From Diploscapter coronatus (lineage: Eukaryota; Nematoda; Chromadorea; Rhabditida; Rhabditidae): 64,000 nt of DNA. The stretch spans positions 58,303,201 through 58,367,200 of the forward strand of contig OZ038422.1 of NCBI GenBank assembly GCA_964036155.1, written 5' to 3'. Of the stretch, positions 35,308 through 48,100 are shown piece after piece; within the stretch, counting starts at the first letter, position 1, and each line of letters begins with the position of its first letter. Both the position numbers and the translations under genes were made by a program. Under the pieces are notes generated by a model that had not been told where the DNA came from, made no database searches, and saw only the letters and a list, made by a program, of their open reading frames with translations.

Positions 35308-38088
35308 ATGGCGTGGGCAGACACGAGCGCGATGGCGGGTAGCGGCTGGGGAGACGAGGACACGACGTTCGCCACGGACAAACCCATGGTCGAGCCCAGA
35401 CAGCAAGGCACTGGCGACAAGGCTGACAGATTCCCCGTCCCTCTCTCCATCGGCTACATCCTCACGCACGAAATCGTCAACGACAAAATCGCCATCGGAG
35501 ACGAACAATTCGATACGGTACGAATGAGAGGGGGGAATGTGACGAATCAAACTAATTCAAACTTAACATGGGGGGGAGCTGCTGGTTGAATGCACGAAAA
35601 CGCTCGAAACTTTCCTCAATTCTCAACGGTCATTTCATGCATTCGACAGACAATTTTCGAAGTGGACGCAATTCAATTTCGCTGGATTGCAATCTTGGTT
35701 TTTATCTTTCAGAGAACTTTTGCTTCAAATTTAGGCGCGGGAGCATAATTGATAGAGTGAAGAAAGCGAAAAAAGATTGTTTGAAAGTTGCGAAACAGAA
35801 AATCGAAACCGATTTTAATGATCAAACTTTTGTAATGCGAGCGACAGATTTTGAAGCTCGTCCTGAGAATTACCATTTTTGTGTTTTTCATTATGCATTT
35901 CCAAATTCATACAGGGGTTACAAAAAAAAGCCGCGGATTACTCGCTTCGCAAATTGAAGAGATCTTCATCAGTTCGCTTCCCCCGTTACTCGCTTCTTCC
36001 TTTCGCCATGTGCAGCAACACATTCTCTGCGTCCCTCCCTATCCTTAACTATGTGAAGAGTGAGACCGCAACGCGGGTGGCGATAGAAACGATTTGTGGG
36101 CGGGAAGAGAGCTATGAAGGTCTCTCCGATTTGGGAACAGGATATGTCGGGTGTGAATTTCATCTGACCTGTTCAAAAATGAATTGTTGAATTTCAGGGC
36201 AAAGTGCTGGGAATCGTGGTGAGTTCGGAGAGGAGCGAGGCGAACGTGAAATACGTGCTGAGGGATCCTGATGACGACGAGAAGACCATCGATGCCACGC
36301 ACTTCGTAGGAGTTTCACATTTTTTTTAAAATCAATCTAATCTTCAACTATCACGAGTTTTTTTGAAAACACAACTAATTTACTCTGCTAAAGTCTGACC
36401 TTCATTAAAATTGAAATTCAGCCGAACACGGACCGCGAGAAGATGCAGGATTCGTTTGCGGAAGGCACGCGACTGCTCATCCTCGGCAAAATTCGCACTT
36501 TCGGAGACAACAAGAGTCCGTTTGATTTAAAAAAAAAACTTTCACTATTTTTCAATTGAAAATACTATTCTAACTTTCTCGCATTCATTTCACGACGAGC
36601 TAGGGAAAAGAAAGATGAAATGAAATGGGATCTTTCAAAATAATGAGTTTTCCAGAATGACTCCGAATAATATTTGCAGTGATCGCCTCGTTCTTCATGA
36701 AGGAGGTGACGAATGAGGACGAGTGGGAGAGCAGGCTCCTCGAGACGCGGTACATCCACAAACTCTTCGAGTCGGTCAGTGATTTATTCGGGATACTTAC
36801 AAATAAATGAAAATGGGTCTCAAATCAAGTATAGATGGAGAAAAACCCGTAAACCTATTCGACTTTTCATTTCAAAATTCCACTAATTTTTGTCAATTTC
36901 TGATTGTCTCGGAAAATGCATTGAAACAACAAAATAGAGCAGATAACTTGTGATTGTTGTTCGATATAAGTATGTCTCATGTTCAGGGAATTCTGCACCG
37001 CGTGCAGGCCGAGGGCGGTCATGCTCTGGAGGGTTGGCAGGAGACCTTCCTGGGAGGCCCGCCCGAACTCGACAACAGCCATACCGGCAATGCCTCGGGT
37101 GGCGGAAATTCCACATTCATTCAGGTATGTCGAATAGGAATAATTATTGGAGAAGTTCAATGAGAATTTTGAAGAGAAGGCATTCTTGGCCACAATATAT
37201 AGCTGAATAAATAGATCACTTGCTTCACACGCGGAAGAAAGTTTAGCGTTTTCGATGAGAATTTTCTATTATCAACTTAGAGTTAGCGAAAAGAAGTTTC
37301 TCAAAGACGGATTATCTCATAATTTGCAAACAAATTTTGATGAAATTGAGAACTGGCTATTCCGAGAAATGCATTTTTGATTATATACGAGTTTGGCTGA
37401 TTACAACAAGTTGACTTTTAATCATTTTTCCTATCAAATATCTTCTTGAATTCTGTTTTCACAGGAGTTTCTTTTATACAAGTTTGGAAGTCATTTGAAT
37501 GAGTTCAAGGAAAAGTTGACCGCAATTCATGATGAGACTAATTCAGAACGGTCCATCGTCGCGCATCTACGGCCAGTCCTCGACGGCACAGGCAGCTTCC
37601 CAGTCGAATGCGGCTGCAGGCAAATCCCTGGGTGGAATCAGAGGGCAGATCCTCAACTACGTGAAGAGCGTCAAGCAGCAGCACGAGGACGATGGAGTGT
37701 CTGTCGACGAGATCATCAAGGTAATTCAACACGAAGTAATGAGACGAATCCACGGAGATGTTCTGAAATTTTACGACGAAACATTTTATTCTCTTTGAGA
37801 AATCTTTCATTTCAAAAAATGGGTTTACCAGAATTGAACATTTTATGTGAATTTTCTTGATTCTTCTCTCTTCAAATTTCACAATAACATAGCAATTGTT
37901 TTAATTTTGTATTTCTTGACAGAATTGATTTTCTTGAAATTCTGACAACTAGTAATATACATTTCCCATTGCAGGGCATGAAGCTGTCGAACCGCGACGC
38001 GGTGATGAACGATCTGAGCTTCCTGGTCGCGGAGGGCCATCTCTATAACACTTCCAGCGAGGATAAGTTCCTTCCCATCGATGCCTGA
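35308..38088 (+). CDS. rpa-2: Replication protein A 32 kDa subunit (RPA2)
   Basis: Seven exons join in phase: 35308-35517, 36198-36305, 36422-36515, 36680-36774, 36987-37124, 37547-37720 and 37975-38088, giving 310 residues. This subunit is part of the trimeric RPA complex that coats single-stranded DNA in replication and repair. The N-terminus is short and Ser/Thr-containing, as in the phosphorylated tail of RPA2. An OB fold follows (PLSIGYILTHEIVNDKIAIG, GKVLGIVVSSE, EGTRLLILGKIRTFGDNK). A Gly/Asn/Ser-rich linker precedes the C-terminal winged helix (GQILNYVKSV, GVSVDEIIKGMKLSNRDAV, DLSFLVAEGHLYNT), which binds repair partners. Length is close to the usual 270-300. An ATTTCAG acceptor ends at 35294, 13 bases before the ATG, a possible spliced-leader site. 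The ATR gene follows about 1 kb downstream on the same strand. Confidence 0.92.
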
Positions 38089-39119
38089 TTCCTCATTCCC
38101 CCTCATTCTTCAACCCCATAGTCAGAGCACCGGACCATTCCCCTGTCAAGCCCCTAACCCTCTTGTAGCCCCCTATTTTCATCTTTCACTCCTCATCTTC
38201 TTTCACACAACTTTCTTCACACAAACTTCTTCTAGTTAGGATTCTTTTTCTTGATACCCCTTCATTTCGTTGTTTTCGTGAGCAATTTTCCTTCTTTTTC
38301 GTTGATACTCAATTTGGAATTGGTTTGTCATTCCGTCACGCTTTTTTAAATTAATTTCGTTGTGACGACATGATTTCTTATTTATTGGAGTTTTCTTGTT
38401 CTTGAAAAAATAAACGATATTTTCGTATCGCGAGAAAAAGATAATCAAATTGTAAAGACTATCAAAGCAGATTTGCTTATCTGATCCGATTTACAATTGC
38501 GTTTTATCATGTATTCCGGTATGTGTGATTCTGTTTTCGATAATGTTTTGAAAGCAGTGAGTGTATGTTTATCATTGGATTTTCAAATTCTTCCAGATTC
38601 TTGCGTTCTTGGCTCCTTTCAGAAATTTATATTCTTTCATTTTTTCTCTCTTCATTCCATTCTTCACTATTTCTGTCATCTTTGTTTATTCTCCTTCGCT
38701 CCTTATCAATCTAGCGATCTTCTGCTCATACAATCCTTGCAAACTTTATTCGGCTTTTGCAGAAAGAGAATGATTCCGCATTGTGATTTCTTTCTTCTTT
38801 CTCAAATTTGTATTCGATTTCTTCTCATTCCCGCCTAAGCAAATTCATCGTTCTTCATTTTCACTCGAGCTGATTTTTCTAATTCACTCGCAACACGTTT
38901 CCTTCATTTTTTGGTATTATCTTTCCAAAAATAGGTCTTTTCATATACAACATGGCATTTCGTCGTCGTTCTCCGGAAAAGTTTTATCTTTGCACATTCG
39001 TTCCGAAAATTGTCCCTTCCTTTCTTCAAGATATTTTTTCTTGAGCGAACTGGGAAAATGATAGGAAGAATGATGTCCTGCACAAAATTGCCGATCATAA
39101 TTCCTGTTCAGATACGTGA
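38089..39119. other. Intergenic spacer between rpa-2 and ATR
   Basis: About 1 kb without a supported exon. AATAAA occurs at about 38408 for rpa-2 transcripts. A CCTGTTCAG acceptor ends 10 bases before the ATR start codon, consistent with a spliced leader or a 5' UTR intron. The spacer is much longer than the roughly 100 bases usual inside nematode operons. Confidence 0.55.
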
Positions 39120-42100
39120 ATGTCTCAACATTCAACCAGCCTGAGCAGAAAGCGCTCGAGTAATGGAGTGCCCAGGGCGAATCAGCACGACGTCAAGTGC
39201 ATCAAACAGCTACTCGAGTATGGAAACAGTTTCCTCACAGAGAATGAAATCGTCAAGAAAAGAAAGTAAGTTGAAATGAAAAACAGATTTCAGACTTCGA
39301 AATTTTCCTGAAATCTTTCAAGAACAACCATTTCCTTGACAATCTTGACAGCTTCTTTTATATGAGTTGTGTTTTCAGACTGCGCGCCCAGGTGGTGAAC
39401 CAGATCCGAGAAATAGTGGACTACAAGTACGATGGGATGATTCGGATGGACGCATTCCTGACGACGGCCTGTTTCGAGGACCACAAATCTCAGCTCGAAC
39501 TCATCACCACTCTGCTCATGGAGGCCCACAGAATGAGTCAACTCAAACCAGGTACAAATCAGCAATGCCCAAATTGAAGAATCAGCTTGTCATGAATTTT
39601 TATTTGCTCCAGATTTTATCATCTCATAACTCCCGAGTAAAAATAGTCCATTCTTCTGTCTTTGAGGATGCATTTTGAAATATGGAAAGAACTGATATTT
39701 CTCCTGTCTGCAGAATTCGTCAAATGGATGCTGTGCCGTCTGATGCGTTCGCGCACGTGCTCCAAAGTGGAGGCCCGTTTGGGTGGATTCCTGCAGCGCT
39801 GCATCATTCATATCACTCGTCTGTTGGACGCCCAAGAACTGCTCGTCTTTGCTCGACACACTATCAATCAATTGCTTGGTAAAGTTTATTCGTATTTTTA
39901 TGGCTCTTTCTAAATAGCAGATGAAGTAAATCGCGGATTTTGCCGATTAATTAACGGATGAGAAGAGAGGAGAAAGGAGAGCAGGGGAAAATGATATTAA
40001 CGATAGAAAATTTCATTCGTTAATTAGTAACAGCCATTTTTATGGATCATCTTAGTACAAATTTTGGAAAGAAATAACTTGCAAGCTCATAAGGAATAGC
40101 TATTTCGGCAGCTGCTATTTGAAGAGATGACGAGACCTATCTTCTCCCACACTATTTCACCCTACTTTCCTTCCCTCCCCTATCTCTAACTATAGGTCTC
40201 GCCATCTCGTCATATAGTAATTGTCGTTACTTTGAGACTATCAGAATAAGCAAAATGCATCTGAAAATGTTTTTCTTCGATTTCAATCATTTCTTCTGTT
40301 CAGGTCTGGTTGTGGAGGACGAGTATTCGTTCTGTCTGAAGGACGCAGAAGAGCCGTCTTCGATGGATCTGTACAAGGACACTTCGGTGCCTCTGCTGCC
40401 CAACACTTCTTCCAGAGAAACCATTATTCTCTCCATTCTGTGAGTCTTTCCCATTATAGTTAATTGGGAATTTTACTCAACCCATGCAGATCCTTGATTT
40501 TATTCTCATTTTCATTTTTGCAGTGACATCTACCGCCACTGCAGCATCAACTTCGGCGCTCTGCGTCCCGAGGAACTGGCCAGACTGTGGCTCGTCATTA
40601 CCAGACTCTGCACTTCCGAAACACATGCAATTCAGAAGGTTCGTTCATCTTTCAATTTTCACAGATCTATCATGAAAGTTTTAAAATAAGTTAAATAGAA
40701 CATCAAACATGAGATGATTTATTGAAATGGCAGTTTTTTTCGAATTTATCTTCACCAGCGATCTAGCTCAATTCCTTGCAGTCAGCCCTTCTGCTGGGTC
40801 AGCACCTGCTGTCCTTCAACCAGACATTCGGAGTGGCGATGCGCTCCTTCGTCGACAAGATCATTTCACTCGAGGAAAGTGGAGCATCCAGTCAGGAATT
40901 GCAGAGGCACATCAACGGCATTCTACAGGTTGGTTGATTGGGTTCATTCGATCTTCAAAATTATAAGTCATATTATGGAAATGTTTTCCGTCATTACAAG
41001 TATCTTTGAAATGCTTTTGACGATTCCAACTCATCATAGACAGTTCTACCGTAACTAAATTTTAAATGTTAGGTAGTTAGATTAATTCACTTCTTCTTTT
41101 CCAAATGAATCATTTCTATATTTCTATTCTCAATTCCAGTCAAATACGATGATTTTTCCTTTCCTCTTATGAAAATGAAGTGTTGTGGATAATATGCAAT
41201 ACGGGAGGAAAGAGGGGCCTCGCTGACTTTACTAATAGCAAATAATACGAGAATTTAAAATGCTCAACCTCTTTAGTCTCTCATTCAGGTGCTGATGAAC
41301 ATGTTCATGTTCTGCGAGAAGCACGTGGTGCTCAACGCGATTCCCATCAGCGTCATGACTGTCTGGATGAAACGGCTCTTTACTCTCTACACTTCTTCTA
41401 GCAGTAAGGCAATCTTTGAATTGTTCCTCATAGACAATTAATAAATGACGAGATGACATTATCTATCTTTTCTTCTATTTTCCTGTTTTTTAAACCTCTT
41501 TCCTGTCTCGCACTATAACTTGTTATGGACGTGCGGCGAATGAATTGTGTTCACATGCAAATTGTGCAAAGCCAATGCTCCCTTCTGCGCTTCCCACTCT
41601 TTTCTTTCCTCTTCTCTCAGCATTGATATCGGATAAATTGGCGGCGACTTGCACAGTTTGTATGCGAACAATTCATTCGCTGCGTGCCTACAATACGTTC
41701 TCACGTCATCAATTTATTTGAAAATTACCTTCATCATCCCATTAAAATTAATTGCAGAGGTGTTCATTCTGAACTTCCTGATTTCCTTGGTGCGAATTGT
41801 GATCTCGAAGGAGCGAGATAGTCTGAGAACGGAGTTGCAGGAAGAACTGGACAATCTGAAGAGTGACTGCAAGGTAAGTGGGATGGGGTTAGTGAGACGG
41901 GGAGAGATAAGACGAAAGGCAATTCAGGACCTGATCGAGAAACTGCTCAAGGAGGGCAACGAGGCGAAGGTCAAACACATGTCTGTCAGCTGCGCGTTCA
42001 TTCTCGGATGCAAGGATGGGTTAGCTTATTTGAATACTTTTCATGATCATAACTGAAAATTCGGCTACGAGTACTTTTTTCATTAATTTGTTTTTTTCAG

Positions 42101-45100
42101 TGAATCATATCTGCGCAATCTGTGCAGCGAGTATTCCTCTGCCCTGTCGCAGTGTGGTGATCGTCCCGACTTTTTGCCGACGATTCGTCTCCTTGCAGCA
42201 GCCCTCTCCCAACTCCCTTCTCACTTCGTGACAGTCGGCTCATCTCTGCTCTCTGCACTCATGCCAACGGATGCTGTCGTTCTGCAGGTAACTATGATCT
42301 TTCAATTGGAAAAACGACGATAAAAGATCTATAATAATTCGTGATTCAAGAGAATGCGAAGTACCACCAACAGACAACCTGATAAAAATGTTATTTGCAA
42401 TAAAATAAAGTCGTGAAATGTTCCGAATTTGCAGAATTATCGTACAATAATGATTACTTTTTGTTTTTTCCAGGCTCTGAATTCGTGCAAATCTAACAAC
42501 CAGCTGGCCTCGAACGTCATTCTCTCGCTGTTTTCCCTCATCGGAGACACTCTCAAAGCCAGTGTCGCGGATCCACAGCTCGCCGTCGCCTTCCTCAGTC
42601 TCCCTTGGTTTACGGTATCATGGCTACTTGTCTTGCATTTCTGGAACAATTGGATTTTCAGATTCCCGAGGTGATTCTCCTCTCCAAGACCCACCACAAC
42701 TCGAACTTGCTGCTGAAGGACATGATCAAATATGCGAAGGAATTCACGGAAATACTCAGTGAGTTTTGGCGGTGATATTTCGTGCAAACTTACTAAGATA
42801 TTGTTATTCTTCCTTGATGATTTAGAAAAATCGATTTTACTGAACCAAAAGAATATTGAAAAATTCCATTTCCAATTTATTCGATCGTTTGAGCTGACGA
42901 AGTGCGTGCCTCGACAATCCACGCCCTGACACACATGACGGACAGCGTTGGCTGGCGTCAGGCCTTGTTGCTGCACGCACTCGCTTCTGGCAACGCCACT
43001 CTGTTGCCCAACCTGCTCGAGAACATTCCTTACTTTGTGGCCAGTCATCCAACTAAGTGCACTATCGTTCTGCAGACTCTGCTCGAATTGGCAACCAAAA
43101 TGAAGACAAGTGACAACCAGGTTTCGATTTTTCCTTGTGCTCTTTAAAGTAGCCTTCATTTTTGTGCACTATCATTATTTTATTGATTGAACAGGAATAG
43201 TCGCGACTAGTGATTTTAGGCTTTATGGGCGAAAAGATTTGAAAAGACTCATCAAAGCTAGAAATGAGAAAATCAACACAATTCTTCTTTCTTTTGAATT
43301 TCTAAATCCTTACACATTCCCATTTTGCACTTCAGGAGTTCCGCAAGCACTTTGCCTCAGTGATCCGTTCGCACTCGCGCTGCATCTGCGCGACCTCGAG
43401 CAAGGGTCCTCTGCCCTCCTCCAACTGTGCCGAGTGTCGCGAGTTCGTCGAGCACATGCGACCTGCAGTCAATCCACAGAAAATCCCCGACGGACTCTTC
43501 CATCTCATCAAGGAACTTCTCGATGAGGAAAATGGATTTCTCAAAGAAAAACCTGTCAAATGGGGCGAGTGCGATCGTTTTATTCTTTTTTCACACAAGT
43601 CTGAACTTTTCATTTTTGTACGGATTGAGTAATTTGGAATGAATGAATGAATGACGGCTCCCTGTATTTACAGACAGATAGTGAGGGTAGGGAATGTAGA
43701 AAAGGCGGAGAAATGGGGAAAGAGAGCCGTCTGTGTCTGTTGTCATCCGTCTATAAATACAGGAGGGAGACTATGAATGAGCTTATTTAGCAATGTTTCC
43801 TTTTCAGAACTTGTCATCCTGATCTTCACCCTATTCTGTCACGTGGGTCCGCAGGAAAGGCAGATGAAGGGCATTCTCACGAAGAGTCTGCTGTTCATTC
43901 GCGACGAGGACGAGGAGATTCGACATGAATACAAGTAAGCAGTTGTCCATCACAGGCGCACGAAGATCTGCCTTTGTAAAATTGTGTACCCATCCTCCTC
44001 CTCCTCTTCTTCTTTTCTCATACAAGAATTCCGAATGAAATAGGTGCTCAAACATGTATGTATATTCCATAAAATTAGCACATGCTGCAATTGTTTTTTT
44101 TTCTGGAGGCCATCACTTTCTGTTTCAGAGAGATTTTCCGTTTGATGATCGCGCTGAACGTGATCGACTCAGCCTCCCTGAAGGACCTGATCAACAACCA
44201 GCTGTGTTTCGACTCTGAAAACGACACTTCGGCCAGTCTGGAAATGGTGCCCTTCCTCTCTGTTTGCTGCAGATTCTCCACAGACAACTCGTTCGTTCTC
44301 TGGGCGCTTCGCGACTTCTTCGTCCGTGCAATTCGTCTTCTGCTTATCCACAACTCATTGGTTAGTAATTTATTGATCTTCTTTCTTATACGAAATGTAA
44401 AAATGCCATCATTTTACTAGGGACCGCAAGCGATAATGGGAAATGCACGCTAGGGGGAGTAAATGTTGTATCAAAATGACCACAGCACCATAGCTAAGCG
44501 AATGGCGAAGAAGGAAAATTTTAATACTCAATCAAACGGCGAAATTAGCATGAAACCACATGATAAAACGAACAAAGAGTCTTTGAAAAATGCGGTTGGG
44601 CGTCATAATATATTTTTCCAGGCAGCATTTGAGTCTCTCTTCGAAGTGGTGGCCGCCCTGACGAACAAGGAATTTCCTGGAGGCACTTCCGAAAGAGGAT
44701 ACATCTTCACCAAATACTGCAGAGTAGGGATTCATTAGTTTTCTTTTCAAATATGTTGAAAAAATCGATAGTTCTTCTGATTTTTTCTCTGAAATGATTT
44801 CATGATTTGCAGGCTCTGTGTGAAGATGTGCTGGGAGAAATGGTTGAAGCAGTGATTCGAGAGAAGGAACAGGCTGCAGAAGAGGAAGTGAAGAAAGAGT
44901 TCAGTCAGGACAACGTCGACAAGACGCTCTTCCAGATCGTCAAGACCATCACTGGGACATTCGATTTTGGAGAAAGGACGGAGTGGGTGGAATATAATTT
45001 GACAAAGAAGTCTTGCACTCGTATCAACTTTCCAAGATTAATTTTCTGTTCGGATTTCTTACTTTTGATTTCAGCAGAGTGATTTTTGTTCTCTACTGCA

Positions 45101-48100
45101 AATTCCAAAAATATTTCGATTAATTTTTTTATTCAGGCTGGTGTATGTTTTGCGCCGTCACATCGTGCCGGCAGTGTTGGTGTCAGTGATGGACAGCATT
45201 CCCCTGGACATAGGCACTGCAGTGCTCGACTTCCTGGCCATTGCTGATGAATACGACGAGAAGGAATCGGAAGAGGGGGGAACGAGTGTGAGGAGAAGAA
45301 ACAGCCTCTCACAAACAAATCAGAATGAGCAGAAGAGGAGACTCATCACGGAGGTCAATTTATCATTAGAAATTTTACTAATTGTTTTTCCTTCAGAATT
45401 TCTTCAACGTGTTTGAGAGAAGACTCTCGAAGACCCGCAAGAAGAACATATTCAACTTCATGAACACATACGCTGAAGTCGATTTTGTGAGTCAAGAGTT
45501 TATTATTTTTATCACATAATCACGAAAAAAGTCATAAAAATCAGTGATCTATCATTTTGTTTTCTGAAGACTTTACGTTTCACCTTGCCAAACTTGCCAA
45601 AGAGAATATCGAGCATTTTCTAAACGAAATATTTTCGGCTACATTACATTTGTATCTTGTTTTCTGACAAGATTGTCGCCGCAGCTTCTTCAGAATGATT
45701 ATTTTATCTTTAATTTATTCAGCTGGATCTGATTCTGTCGAAACGCTATCAATGCACTCTGGTCGTTCTTCGGAACATCCGTCTCAAGCCCGAGGATCCT
45801 GATGTTGCAGATGCAGAGCTGAGACACTCGGTCGATCTGCTCAAATACATCAATCAAGATAACATCAAACACGACTTCTCTCTCACCACACTCTTCAATT
45901 TCAAGTTCGCTCGTTTTTCATAAGTACAGTAGAGGAAAAGGCTATTGGATCATCCTCATATCCGATTCGATTTCAGACTTCTGCACTTATTAAATTGCGC
46001 TTAAACTAGGCATACTTACATGTCTTGCATTTAACCTTATTTATGCGCAAACCTTCAGATCAATCTGATAATTCTATAGAGATTGGTAGATGATTGAAAT
46101 TCGATGCAGATATAAAAGGATGACCAAATACTTTTGATCGCCACCAAATTTCAAGCGTAATCTATGACGTAGTTTTTACATGAGAAAAATAACAAATTTC
46201 GTTTTGATTCAATCTCTCTCATCTCAGCTGCGAATACCTCGGCTACCTGCTGGCTTTCCGCCGTTGCATCCTCGAGACCGAGAGCTTCGAGCTGCTGCAG
46301 ACTCTATTCGCCTCGCTCGCCACCATCATTCAGCAACTCGATGCTGCTTTTGTCGACCGAGTAAGTTCGTTTCTTTCATGAAATCTTGAAGTTTGCAATT
46401 ATCAATGTCGAACTATGCATAGACATCAAAAGTCTAACTGAGCATTTTTACCAATGGTAAAATGATCTAATGCCATAGTGGGGAAAATGTAGCATGTTTC
46501 GTCAAGCCAAATAGTTTCCTATTCTTATTTGTGATTCGTTTTCAGCTGAGCAACAAATTCATTCTGGTGCTTCGTTCTGCCACCCAGCAGCGACAGGACA
46601 CGGGCAGTCTGCCTGCGTGGATTGCACTCGTCAGAAGGCTCCAGGCCAAGTCTATCATTTACCCTCTCTTTTCAATAATTGCCTGTTTTTCAGAGCCCTT
46701 GCCTCTTCTCTGCCCCAAATTCTGATTGCAATTGAGCCGCTGTTGCAATTCGACGAGTCCGAAGAGCTCCTCGATGTCATTTTCAATGAGAGATATCCGC
46801 AATTGAGCGATCACGGGTTTGTTGGAAACATTTTAAATCGATATCCAAGGGATTATGGTTATCATTTTTGCCCTTTTCTCTCCTTTCACGTGCCCTGATT
46901 TTATCTGTGACATTTTTTAAAAACATGAAATAGTGAAAATAGCAATTATATTCCTTCAGTGAGAGCTTCAAACGAACTGCACAAGTGATGTTGCGAAAGG
47001 AGGGCGGTCAGACAACCCGAATCGCCAAGTACCTAGGCAGATCCCTGGCTTTCGACAACAATGAGGTTGTCATCAAAGGTTGGAGATGAACGATTTGACA
47101 GAAAATGAATGACTACATTCAGGCTGCATTGAAATGCTCACAGAGGAATGTGACACGGTGGGCACGGTGGCACTCGAGAGACTCAACGGATTGCTCGATG
47201 GAAAGCCGCTCGAGGATGAACTCGCTTCTGCTATGGTAAAGAAAGCATCTTATTCCTATGCCCTGCTCGAAATTTGTTTGAGAAACGAATTTTTTTGTCA
47301 GGCCTTAGACTATTATGATCGTCCGATTACTCGATGAAAATAGCAAAGTATGCAATTTTACACATTCAGAAACTAAAGAAAAAACGCGCATTTTCAAACA
47401 TGTGGATTTCTCTGCGGATTTTTCAATAGATAAAAGAGAAAAAAAACTGTTATTCAACGTGCATTTGTGAAGGGCACGCTTATTAGTTTTACATGTATAA
47501 AAATCTCGCAATTTTTCATTTTATCAATTAGTCTCAGACGCCCTCAATAGCTATGTGAAATTTATTGATTCTAATAAAAATATAAGTTAATTTATATAAA
47601 AATTGCTATTTATTTGGCCATTTTTAGGTGAACGCTCTTCTGCACACCCTGCGCAGCAGCAACAAGGAAGCAGTGAAGTTGCTGGCGGCGAAATGTCTTG
47701 GCAGATTGGGTGCAATCGACCCTGGCAGAGTGATTTTGCCACTCAAATCGCAAGGAGACACTGTTTTCATTGATGAGGAAATGGTATGATAATTCATTCT
47801 TGAGAATCTTTACAAAATCATTTGTAGGTTCACGATATTCTCACACCAAACCTTGGCTTTTTCAGTTTTTTTTCTTTCTAAATTATGAACCTCGCGAACT
47901 TTTCTAGACGTAATCCCTTTTCTCAAACTTGTCAATGACAATTCATTCTGTCGAATTTCAGTTCGAAGTGGATATTCTGGAGCAGTGCTGGCGCGTGTAC
48001 TCGAATCTGTTGGACGCGGACCTGATTGACATGGTCGAATTCTCCCTGCAGACGCTGCTCACCATCGTCGTCGGCAAGAACGACACCAAGAAGATCATGA

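Noticed and set aside
42437..43159. 240-codon open frame on the - strand, the longest in the window
   Set aside because: It lies entirely over ATR exons and one ATR intron on the opposite strand, has no family features, and its composition follows from the antisense of coding exons.
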